Origin: Firmicutes bacterium UBA5010
GTDB taxonomy: Bacteria > Bacillota > Clostridia > Tissierellales > Sedimentibacteraceae
Direction: 5' to 3'
DNA length: 64,000 nucleotides
NCBI GenBank assembly: GCA_002396645.1
Contig: DGYI01000047.1
Span: 8,524-72,523, forward strand
Shown: in pieces, positions 57,285 through 64,000 of the stretch
Layout of the letters: each line of letters opens with the position of its first letter
Position numbering within the stretch: the first letter of the stretch is position 1
Position numbers and translations under genes: made by a program
Notes under the pieces: generated by a model
The model's input: only the letters and a program-made list of their open reading frames with translations
What the model was told of the DNA's origin: nothing
Databases searched by the model: none

Positions 57285-57491
57285 ATGATTAAAGTGGATA
57301 CAAGCGGAACTTCTTGTCCTCAACCGGTGTTGATGACAAAAAAAGCTTTAACTGACAGTACAAATGCAATCGAAGTAACAGTAGATAATAATACTTCAAA
57401 AACAAATGTAACAAAATTTTTGACAAGCAAAGGATTTTCTGTTAGTATAGTTGAAGGAAATGAAAACTATATTATAAAGGCAGAAAAATAA
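57285..57491 (+). CDS. TusA-like YedF fragment, sulfur/selenium carrier
   Basis: 68 residues, the size of TusA alone. TSGTSCPQPVLMTKKAL carries the CPxP motif whose Cys carries sulfur or selenium. In most Firmicutes yedF fuses this domain to a DsrE-like part of about 130 residues; here only the TusA domain is present, 19 bp after yedE. AAAGGGG precedes the ATG. It should pass selenium or sulfur between partners; the DsrE part is absent. Confidence 0.9.
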   Translation: MIKVDTSGTSCPQPVLMTKKALTDSTNAIEVTVDNNTSKTNVTKFLTSKGFSVSIVEGNENYIIKAEK

Positions 57492-57492
57492 A

Positions 57493-57738
57493 ATGAATTA
57501 TATTATAATCTTTTTTTCACAGTCCGGAGCATTGAAATTTAATAGGAGCATGGAAAAAAAAGGTATAGAATGTATTCTTGCACCTACTCCCAGAATGCTC
57601 AGCTCCAGCTGCGGAACATGTGCTAGAATATCCTATGACAAAAACATATTGGCTCTTGTTGACGAAGAAATTGAAAGTATATATTCAGTCAAAGGATTAA
57701 AAGATTATAGCTTGGTATATGATAGTCACGATATATAA
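57493..57738 (+). CDS. DUF3343 putative Se/S carrier protein
   Basis: 81 residues. The core ILAPTPRMLSSSCGTCARISYD has a pair of Cys near a Ser-rich segment, the DUF3343 signature. In selenium clusters it follows yedE and yedF, as here, 1 bp after the TusA-like stop codon. It is predicted to help carry selenium. It ends in a bidirectional terminator. Confidence 0.9.
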   Translation: MNYIIIFFSQSGALKFNRSMEKKGIECILAPTPRMLSSSCGTCARISYDKNILALVDEEIESIYSVKGLKDYSLVYDSHDI

Positions 57739-57766
57739 AGAACTCGTTCATCTGAACGAGTTCTTT
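57737..57766. terminator. Bidirectional terminator after DUF3343
   Basis: GAACTCGTTCA-tc-TGAACGAGTTC stem followed by T6, between convergent DUF3343 and MarR genes. Confidence 0.92.
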
Positions 57767-57768
57767 TT

Positions 57769-58242
57769 TCATAGATTCTTTTTATTTAATGAATCAATTT
57801 TACTGTCTACATATGCGCTGTAGGTATCCATAAATTCCTTTATCAGATTCAATTCATCCTCAGAATATTTTTCAAAGAAAAAATTACTTCTTTTTTCAAA
57901 GTCTTCATGCCAGCTTTCATGCTCATTAAAAATATGCTTTCCAAGTTCAGTAAGTCTGAAATATATTTCCTTTTTATTAAAATCAAGCATATAGCTTTCT
58001 ATAGCACCCTTCTCCAACATTCTTTTGGTAATTTTACTGATTGCACCTCTTGTCATTTTAAGTTCCTTAGATATTTTTGTTACATTCGGTGCTGCATTGT
58101 TTCCTATGCTTGTTATACAATCTAATTCGGAACAGCTGTATTCATAAAGGATTTGTTTTGATACCAGCTTAGCTAACTCATTTTGCTTTTCATTAATTTT
58201 TTTTAACTGCTTTAAAATAGGAATTAAACTTTTACTATTCAA
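57769..58242 (-). CDS. MarR-family regulator
   Basis: 157 residues. The winged helix is NVTKISKELKMTRGAISKITKRMLEKGAI with the beta-wing after it (DFNKKEIYFRLTELGKHIF). The TTG at 58242 is the start: AGGAGG lies 6 bases upstream, and its start overlaps the MATE stop codon (TTGA), so translation is coupled to the MATE gene. The regulator probably represses the MATE exporter; a 30-bp perfect palindrome upstream of MATE is a natural operator. Confidence 0.92.
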   Translation of the reverse strand: MNSKSLIPILKQLKKINEKQNELAKLVSKQILYEYSCSELDCITSIGNNAAPNVTKISKELKMTRGAISKITKRMLEKGAIESYMLDFNKKEIYFRLTELGKHIFNEHESWHEDFEKRSNFFFEKYSEDELNLIKEFMDTYSAYVDSKIDSLNKKNL

Positions 58243-59591
58243 TTTACTCCTCCTTTTTCCAGCCAATTTGAACGTTTATAGTATATAATCAAAATAGCTG
58301 AGCTTAAGACCCATGTCACAGGCCAACCCAGGAAAACAAATACAATATTGTTAAATAGTTTTACTGTAACAGTGATCCATATTATACGACATATACACCA
58401 GCAAACTACCATTACATACATAGGTATTTTAGTAAGCCCTGCTCCTCTTAAAGCCCCAGCCAAAGCATGTGACATGGCGACAAATATATATCCGGGAACA
58501 ACAGAATACATCATTGTTTTCCCTATGGCTATTACCTCAGGATTTCTGGAGAATATCATCATTACTTGAGGCGCAAATGTTAAAAGAATAGCCGAAATTA
58601 TAATTATTGTGACACAGCTCATCAAAACTCCGATTTTTGTACCCTTTTTAACCCTTTCATACTCTTTAGCTCCTACATTTTGACCTACAAAGGTTGTCAG
58701 CGCCATTGAGAAGCTCATTACAGGCATAAGTGCAAATCCATCTACTCTCGTATATGAGCCCGCCCCTGCCATAGCCTCCTTGCCAAAGCTATTTATATTA
58801 GCTTGAACAACTACATTTGATAAGGAAACAATTGCATTTTGAAATGCACTTGGCAGACCTATATTGATAATTCTTTTTAGCTCATCCATATGAAAGCGTA
58901 TTTTTTTCAGCTCAAGTTTATATACTTCATCATTACACATCATCTTGCGCACCGACAATATAGCGCTGACAAACTGTGCTATCAAAGTAGCATATGCGAC
59001 TCCTGCTATACCCCAGTTAAATACTGCAACAAAAATCACATCCAAAACGACATTGATAATTGAAGAAGTAATTAAAAAATATAATGGGCTTCTCGAATTG
59101 CCTACAGCTCTTAGCATTCCGCTGCACATATTATATATTATCAAACCTGGCATACCCATAAAGTAAATTTTCAGATAAAGAACGCTATCTGCCATTACCT
59201 CAGGGTCTACTTTAACTAGTCTTAAAATTGTAGGTGTAAATGTCACCCCTATTATTGCTGCTACTAATCCAAAAAGTATTGAGAGAGCGAATGTCGTATG
59301 AACAGCTTTATGTACCCCCTCACTATTTCGAGCACCAAAATAATTAGAAATACTCACTGCCCCACCCATGGAAAATCCCATAAAAAAGCCTATCAGAAGC
59401 TGAACAATAGCTCCGCTGGAATTGACAGCAGCCAAAGCGTTATCCCCTATGAAATTTCCTACAACAATGCTATCCGCAACATTATATAACTGTTGAAATA
59501 AATTACCTATTATTAAAGGTATAGAAAACAACAGAATATGTTTAAATATATTTCCTTCTGTCATTAAGCCTTTTTGCTTTTTATTCTCCAT
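58239..59591 (-). CDS. MATE-family multidrug exporter
   Basis: 450 residues, twelve membrane helices in two bundles: GNLFQQLYNVADSIVVGNFIGDNALAA in the first half and AGAGSYTRVDGFALMPVMSFSMALTTFVGQNVGAKEYERVKKG in the second are typical of the DinF/NorM-like MATE group. It exports cationic drugs or metabolites using sodium or proton gradients. The ATG at 59591 follows AGGAGG at a long spacing. It is the first gene of a two-gene operon with marR, and the 30-bp palindrome lies 87-116 bp upstream. Confidence 0.92.
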   Translation of the reverse strand: MENKKQKGLMTEGNIFKHILLFSIPLIIGNLFQQLYNVADSIVVGNFIGDNALAAVNSSGAIVQLLIGFFMGFSMGGAVSISNYFGARNSEGVHKAVHTTFALSILFGLVAAIIGVTFTPTILRLVKVDPEVMADSVLYLKIYFMGMPGLIIYNMCSGMLRAVGNSRSPLYFLITSSIINVVLDVIFVAVFNWGIAGVAYATLIAQFVSAILSVRKMMCNDEVYKLELKKIRFHMDELKRIINIGLPSAFQNAIVSLSNVVVQANINSFGKEAMAGAGSYTRVDGFALMPVMSFSMALTTFVGQNVGAKEYERVKKGTKIGVLMSCVTIIIISAILLTFAPQVMMIFSRNPEVIAIGKTMMYSVVPGYIFVAMSHALAGALRGAGLTKIPMYVMVVCWCICRIIWITVTVKLFNNIVFVFLGWPVTWVLSSAILIIYYKRSNWLEKGGVN

Positions 59592-59677
59592 TTTTATGTC
59601 TGTGTCCTCCTTGCACAAAGTGCTATGAATTGTTAACGTGAGATTTTGTTTCCTCGTCAACAAAAATTTTAGTATAA

Positions 59678-59707
59678 TTTTAGACCTATCCTAGGATAGG
59701 TCTAAAA
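59678..59707. promoter_or_regulatory. 30-bp perfect palindrome upstream of MATE-marR
   Basis: Left arm TTTTAGACCTATC, centre CCTAGG, no loop. It lies between the GDH stop and the MATE start, without a T-run after either arm, so a MarR operator is more likely than a terminator; a dual role is possible. Confidence 0.55.
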
Positions 59708-59748
59708 ATTTATATTAACTATATTTGCTTTTAATAAGGTTTAATTTA

Positions 59749-61092
59749 TTATATAACACCTTGAGCCATCATAGCGTCTGCTACTTTTTTGAATCCTGCC
59801 AAGTTAGCTCCTGCTACAAGATTATATCCTAAACCACATTCTTCAGCAGCTTCTACTGAAACTTTGTGAATGTTAGTCATTATACCTTTTAATTTTTCAT
59901 CTACTTCTTCTGATGTCCATGAATATCTCATTGAGTTTTGGCTCATTTCTAATGATGAAACAGCAACTCCACCGGCATTAACTGCTTTTGAAGGAGCAAC
60001 TATTATACCTTTATTCATTAAGAATGCCAATGCATCATTTGTAGTAGGCATATTAGAAACTTCTATATAATATTTGATTCCGTTAGCTGCAATTTGCTCT
60101 GCTTCTTCCATTCTAACTTCGTTTTGAGTAGCACATGGCATAACGATGTCAACTTTTCTTCCCCATGGTTTTTGTCCCGGGAAGAACTCAACGCCAAACT
60201 TATCAGCATAATCTTGAACTTTATTTCTTCTTGAAGCGTTCATTTCAAGCATATATTGAACTTTTTCACCAGTTACTCCATCCGGATCATATACATATCC
60301 GTCCGGACCTGAAAGTGTAACAACTTTTGCACCTAATTCGTTTGCTTTTTCAACAACTCCCCATGCAACGTTACCATATCCTGATACAGATATTGTTTTT
60401 CCAACCATTGTATCATTTTGATGTTTTAATACTTCGTTTAAGTAGTAAACTGCACCGTATCCTGTAGCTTCCGGTCTGATTAAACTTCCGCCGTATGATA
60501 AGCCTTTGCCTGTTAATACTCCGTTTTCAAAAGCTCCTCTTATTCTCTTATATTGTCCATACATGTATCCAATTTCTTTTGCTCCAACACCCATGTCTCC
60601 TGCAGGTACATCGATGTCCGGACCTATATGTCTGTATAATTCAGTCATAAAAGCTTGACAGAATCTCATGATTTCTCCGTCTGATTTTCCTGTAGGATCA
60701 AAGTCTGAACCACCTTTACCTCCGCCAATCGGAAGGCCTGTTAATGAGTTTTTGAATATTTGTTCAAATCCCAAGAATTTAACAATACCTTGATACACGT
60801 TTTTGTTAAATCTGATTCCACCCTTGTAAGGTCCTATAGCTCCGTTAAATTGTACTCTGAAACCTCTGTTTACTTGAACTTTTCCTTGATCATCAACCCA
60901 TGATACTCTGAAAAATATTTGTCTTTCAGGCTCTACTAATCTTTCTAATAAGCCTGCAGCTTCATACTCAGGGTGTTTCTCAATAGCCGGTGCCAAAGAA
61001 GTTAAAACTTCCTCAATTGTTTGAATAAACTCAGGCTCGCCAGCATTTCTTACTTTAACTTGTTCAATAACTCTTTCAATATAAGCGTTCAT
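59749..61092 (-). CDS. gdhA: Glutamate dehydrogenase (hexameric)
   Basis: 447 residues, the length of NADP-type hexameric GDH. GGGKGGSDFDPTGKSDGE holds the catalytic Lys region; ISVSGYGNVAWGVVEKANELGAKVV is the Rossmann glycine loop; VNAGGVAVSSLEMSQNS follows. Residues after the second strand suggest NADP preference, but this cannot be settled by eye. In an amino-acid-fermenting anaerobe it links glutamate and 2-oxoglutarate. GGAGG precedes the ATG. A good promoter and a Rex-like site lie upstream. Confidence 0.96.
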   Translation of the reverse strand: MNAYIERVIEQVKVRNAGEPEFIQTIEEVLTSLAPAIEKHPEYEAAGLLERLVEPERQIFFRVSWVDDQGKVQVNRGFRVQFNGAIGPYKGGIRFNKNVYQGIVKFLGFEQIFKNSLTGLPIGGGKGGSDFDPTGKSDGEIMRFCQAFMTELYRHIGPDIDVPAGDMGVGAKEIGYMYGQYKRIRGAFENGVLTGKGLSYGGSLIRPEATGYGAVYYLNEVLKHQNDTMVGKTISVSGYGNVAWGVVEKANELGAKVVTLSGPDGYVYDPDGVTGEKVQYMLEMNASRRNKVQDYADKFGVEFFPGQKPWGRKVDIVMPCATQNEVRMEEAEQIAANGIKYYIEVSNMPTTNDALAFLMNKGIIVAPSKAVNAGGVAVSSLEMSQNSMRYSWTSEEVDEKLKGIMTNIHKVSVEAAEECGLGYNLVAGANLAGFKKVADAMMAQGVI

Positions 61093-61200
61093 TGATAAAA
61101 TCCTCCAAATATATTTTTAATTAATTAAAATTTTTATACATTTGCCTTCAATCCTATGTACATTTCAAAAATGAAATATCGATAAATCGAATACATTATA

Positions 61201-61228
61201 ATTATAGCAAAATGCCTGTCCATTACAA
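61201..61228 (-). promoter_or_regulatory. Promoter of gdhA
   Basis: Minus strand TTGTAA, 16-bp spacer, TATAAT, about 108 bp before the ATG. In the 305-bp gdhA-rex gap this, the Rex-like site and ATCGATAAAT motifs are all I see. Confidence 0.6.
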
Positions 61229-61257
61229 GCCATATTTATCGATTATATGTTAATAAT

Positions 61258-61275
61258 TTGTTATTATATTAACAT
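61258..61275. promoter_or_regulatory. Rex-like operator
   Basis: TTGTTATTATATTAACAT: 16 of 18 positions fit TTGTTAA-N4-TTAACAA. It lies about 30 bp upstream of the gdhA -35 and 123 bp past the rex stop. A downstream location would suit repression better; activation or cooperative binding is possible. Confidence 0.45.
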
Positions 61276-61385
61276 TGAACAACAAACTATAAATATATTG
61301 TTTTAATTTTAATTCTAAATTAAAATTTTTAATTATGATTTAATTTATTATTACTTTATTGTAATATATTTTAATTCTACAAGCA

Positions 61386-61410
61386 AAAAGCAGATTTTTA
61401 TAAATCTGCC
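61386..61410 (-). terminator. Terminator of rex
   Basis: GCAGATTT-ata-AAAATCTGC with T5, overlapping the last codons of rex. Confidence 0.85.
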
Positions 61411-62045
61411 TTTATCTTATTCTTATTATAATAATAGGTCAGTGAAAATAAGCTTTCATTTAAATGCACATTTTCTATTGCAACATCATCAGGAACTCTT
61501 ATATCCGCAGGTGCAAAATTCCATATGCCTTTAATTCCACACTTGGCTAATAAATCTGCTGTTGCTTGACTCGCACTTTTAGGTGTACATATTACGCCTA
61601 TATCAACAAAGTTTTTACTCAAAAATGATTCAATCTCATCAACATCTTGTATAGTAACATTTCTTATGGAGACTCCGATAATCTTCGGATTTTTATCAAA
61701 TATAGCTATAACTTCGTATCCATTTTCATAAAATCCCGTATAATTTGCAATTGCCTGACCCATGTTCCCGGCACCTACAATAATTATCTTATAATTCTTA
61801 TCAGCCCCTATAATCTTTCCAATTTCATTGCTAAGATTATATACATCATATCCGAAGCCCTGTTGACCGAATCCCCCAAAATTATTCAAATCTTGTCTAA
61901 TCTGTGACGCTGAAAATCCTGTCATTTGACTTAATTCTTTTGAGGACGTTTTATAAATACCGTTTCTTAATAATTCCTTTAAATACCTGTAATACTTAGG
62001 CAACCTTCGTATTACGGCTGTCGATATTTTTTTATCTCTATCCAT
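61398..62045 (-). CDS. rex: Redox-sensing repressor Rex
   Basis: 215 residues. The N-terminal winged helix (AVIRRLPKYYRYLKELLRNGIYKTSSKELSQMTGFSASQIRQDLNNFGGFGQQGFGYDV) is the Rex DNA-binding signature; the Rossmann loop VGAGNMGQAIANY binds NADH. Rex represses fermentation and redox genes when NAD+/NADH is high and releases DNA on NADH binding. AGGAAGGA precedes the ATG. A Rex-like site lies between it and gdhA. Confidence 0.96.
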   Translation of the reverse strand: MDRDKKISTAVIRRLPKYYRYLKELLRNGIYKTSSKELSQMTGFSASQIRQDLNNFGGFGQQGFGYDVYNLSNEIGKIIGADKNYKIIIVGAGNMGQAIANYTGFYENGYEVIAIFDKNPKIIGVSIRNVTIQDVDEIESFLSKNFVDIGVICTPKSASQATADLLAKCGIKGIWNFAPADIRVPDDVAIENVHLNESLFSLTYYYNKNKIKADL

Positions 62046-62160
62046 AAATCCTTCCTCACATATCCATAAATATACTTTATTAATATTTTATCAATATTTT
62101 ATGCTATATGCAAGTTTTTTTTAATCGCGGATGCAATTATGCAGCACATAGTTGCAAATA

Positions 62161-62190
62161 TGCAGTGCATTTTTAAAATAATGCACTGCA
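62161..62190 (-). terminator. Possible terminator of the 5'-nucleotidase gene
   Basis: TGCAGTGCATT / AATGCACTGCA with an 8-nt loop, past the stop codon. No clear T-run, so weak. Additional ATGCAG motifs lie beside it. Confidence 0.45.
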
Positions 62191-62201
62191 TTGTATAATA
62201 T

Positions 62202-63956
62202 TTATTTTACAGGTATACGTATTTTTTGATTTACAAAAATCAGATGAGGATTAGATAATTTATTGTACTCTGCCAGCGCTTGCCATGTAGTGTTATATTT
62301 TTGAGCTATTCTCCACAAAACATCTCCGCTGACCACTATATATATTTCTTCTTTAGTTTCTTCAACCGGTGCAGGTGTTGGTTCTGGTGCAGGTTCCGGG
62401 GTTGTTACAGGTACAGGTGCTTCAACTATTCTTCCTGATACCTCACAGCCTTTAGTTCCGTTACTGTTAAGATATGCAGCAAAAACCTCTTCATATGTAC
62501 CTATTTCACCAACTACTGTTTTACCTTTCATAACACTGTAGCCATCACCGCCATCCGCTAAGAAATCATTTATCGCAACTGTATATTTTTTAGCCAGTTC
62601 TTCAGCAGTATCTATTAATTGATCTCCTATTTTAGTCTCATAAACTCTTGAGCCTACCTCTCTGTCTTTAGAGAATTTGAAGCTTATTCCGCTTACCTGC
62701 AAAAATCCGCCCTGTGCAGCAGGATATCCTGCTACAGAATTTTCTAAGGCTTCTATGATTTCCGCACCTGTCATTTCAATAACAGTTATTGTATTTCCAA
62801 AAGGAAACAGTTTAGAAACATCATCAAAGGTTATATCCCCCGGATTTAATTCTATTCTTATATTACCGCCATTAACAAATCCGACATCAGCACCTGAAGC
62901 ACTTCTGACTGCATCTGCAGATAAGTTTCCTAAGTTAGTTTCTTTAGTCCTTACATTCTCTCTTACTCCATCCAGATATATATCTGTTTTAGCAACAACT
63001 TTAGAAAGTAAAGGCTTGTTTTCTTCATCTATTCCTGCAATCATATTTGCAACTTCTTCATCTGCATTAATATCTGCATTATCTGCGGAAGCCATTAATC
63101 TTGCTTCTTTTTTAGCAATTTGACCATCAACTATTTCTATTTCAACAAAACCCAAATTTTTGCCATGATCTCCTGTCTGAGCTATAAGTGTATCATTGAC
63201 AAGAAGTCCGTTTTGAAGTGTAGTATGGCTGTGTCCATCAATAATTATATCTATTCCGTCAACATTTTCAGCTATAGCCTTAGAAGTAATTACAGAGCTC
63301 TCATCTAATCCTATATGTGCTAAAGCTATTATAATGTCTGTCTTATCTTTTAATTCTTCCACCATTTTCTTAGAAATTTCAATTGCATCTGCAAATTTAA
63401 GACCTTCTACATTTGTAGGGCTTGTTTTATATGCAGTTTCAGGAGTAGTTAAACCAAATATACCTATTTTCACTCCATCAATCTCTTTTATTTCATAAGG
63501 TTTAAATACATAATCTCCTTTAGAATCCAAGATATTTGCGCTGAGCATCTCAAATTCAGCCATTTCACTTAATTCCATCAATCTTTCCTGACCATAATTA
63601 TAGTCATGATTACCAGGAGTCATAAAGTCGTACCCAACCGCATTCAAAATTTTAATAGCATTTGCACCTTGACTTATATTAATTATCGGCATACCATGCA
63701 ATGTATCCCCTGCATCAAATACCAAGGTATTTGGATTATTCTCTTTTGTCTCTTTTACTATTGTGGCAATCTTAGCAAATCCGAATCCTCCATCTGAATC
63801 TTTTACTCTTGCGTGTGTGTCATTAGTATGTATGATAGTGATTTTTTTAGCGTCTGCTTGTGCGGAAATAATGGTTGCGTCATTCGCAAATACCATGCTT
63901 ATGTTACTCAACACTAAAACCGTAATTAAAAGTAAACTTAAAATCCTTTTTCTCAT
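62202..63956 (-). CDS. Secreted 5'-nucleotidase/metallophosphatase with LysM
   Basis: 584 residues. Signal peptide (RKRILSLLLITVLVLSNISMVFA), a calcineurin-like metallophosphatase domain (ITIIHTNDTHARVKD, VFDAGDTLHG, TPGNHDYNYG, DIIIDGHSHT), the 5'-nucleotidase C-terminal domain (NGGNIRIELNPG, LFPFGNTITVIEMTG), a Pro-rich linker and a C-terminal LysM (YIVVSGDVLWRIAQKYNTTWQALAEYN). It should hydrolyse extracellular nucleotides, feeding nucleoside and phosphate uptake, held to peptidoglycan by LysM. AGGAG precedes the ATG. Confidence 0.95.
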   Translation of the reverse strand: MRKRILSLLLITVLVLSNISMVFANDATIISAQADAKKITIIHTNDTHARVKDSDGGFGFAKIATIVKETKENNPNTLVFDAGDTLHGMPIINISQGANAIKILNAVGYDFMTPGNHDYNYGQERLMELSEMAEFEMLSANILDSKGDYVFKPYEIKEIDGVKIGIFGLTTPETAYKTSPTNVEGLKFADAIEISKKMVEELKDKTDIIIALAHIGLDESSVITSKAIAENVDGIDIIIDGHSHTTLQNGLLVNDTLIAQTGDHGKNLGFVEIEIVDGQIAKKEARLMASADNADINADEEVANMIAGIDEENKPLLSKVVAKTDIYLDGVRENVRTKETNLGNLSADAVRSASGADVGFVNGGNIRIELNPGDITFDDVSKLFPFGNTITVIEMTGAEIIEALENSVAGYPAAQGGFLQVSGISFKFSKDREVGSRVYETKIGDQLIDTAEELAKKYTVAINDFLADGGDGYSVMKGKTVVGEIGTYEEVFAAYLNSNGTKGCEVSGRIVEAPVPVTTPEPAPEPTPAPVEETKEEIYIVVSGDVLWRIAQKYNTTWQALAEYNKLSNPHLIFVNQKIRIPVK

Positions 63957-64000
63957 AACAACTCTCCTTATAATTTTTTATAATAATATATATTATTATA

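Overview
The window is AT-rich (roughly one third G+C), has strong AGGAGG-type ribosome binding sites, and carries genes typical of anaerobic low-GC Firmicutes: formate-THF ligase, FocA, Rex, glutamate dehydrogenase, YedE-type selenium genes, CarD, RadA and a sortase-anchored adhesin. I infer a member of the Clostridia, perhaps near Peptostreptococcaceae or the oral Eubacterium/Filifactor group. The genus is a guess. I found no rRNA, tRNA, CRISPR array, transposase or phage gene.

Layout. 1-4.8 kb: a minus-strand cassette of a DEVH helicase (cut by the window edge), a DUF2791/BrxD-like ATPase and a TerB_N/TerB_C protein, which looks like an accessory, possibly defence-related, system. 5-13.4 kb: an APC amino-acid transporter, an orphan gene, formate-THF ligase, a formate channel and a SARP/AAA/TPR regulator. 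13.4-19 kb: housekeeping genes (TVP38 membrane protein, GlmM, DUF6648, an RsmF-like rRNA methylase, a small P-loop protein, a radical SAM protein). 19.3-25.4 kb: small proteins, a secreted transglutaminase-fold protein behind a c-di-GMP-I riboswitch, and a 1423-residue LPDTG adhesin. 25.6-34.5 kb: a three-gene operon of a 1577-residue multidomain protein (HD-like, HEAT-like, NMNAT-like, acetyltransferase-like, phosphoribosyltransferase-like), a 7TMR-DISM dual-module histidine kinase and a SARP response regulator. 34.6-39.8 kb: DUF4363/DUF421, PIN-TRAM, CarD, a MazG-like protein and RadA. 40-46.4 kb: a three-gene SHOCT/DUF2089 operon, then an XRE-cupin regulator and the polyamine importer potABCD, whose ATPase carries a 177-residue insertion of two surface-protein-like repeats. 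46.4-64 kb: CCA-adding enzyme, transglutaminase-fold and C39-like proteins, CtpA, an HD-GYP phosphodiesterase, hemolysin III, DUF1836, the YedE-TusA-DUF3343 selenium set, MarR-MATE, GDH, Rex and a LysM 5'-nucleotidase.

Regulation visible in the DNA: one c-di-GMP riboswitch matched by one c-di-GMP phosphodiesterase gene; a shared palindrome that may link the XRE-cupin regulator to both potABCD and the APC transporter; a Rex-like site before GDH; a 30-bp perfect palindrome before marR-MATE. Two families of short dispersed hairpin repeats are scattered through the intergenic regions: a three-hairpin element of about 85 bp (three copies) and a GTCTC/ATATC two-module element (about ten copies). 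The strongest candidates for something undescribed are the multidomain-protein/kinase/SARP operon, the TerB-ATPase-helicase cassette, the chimeric PotA and the repeat families.
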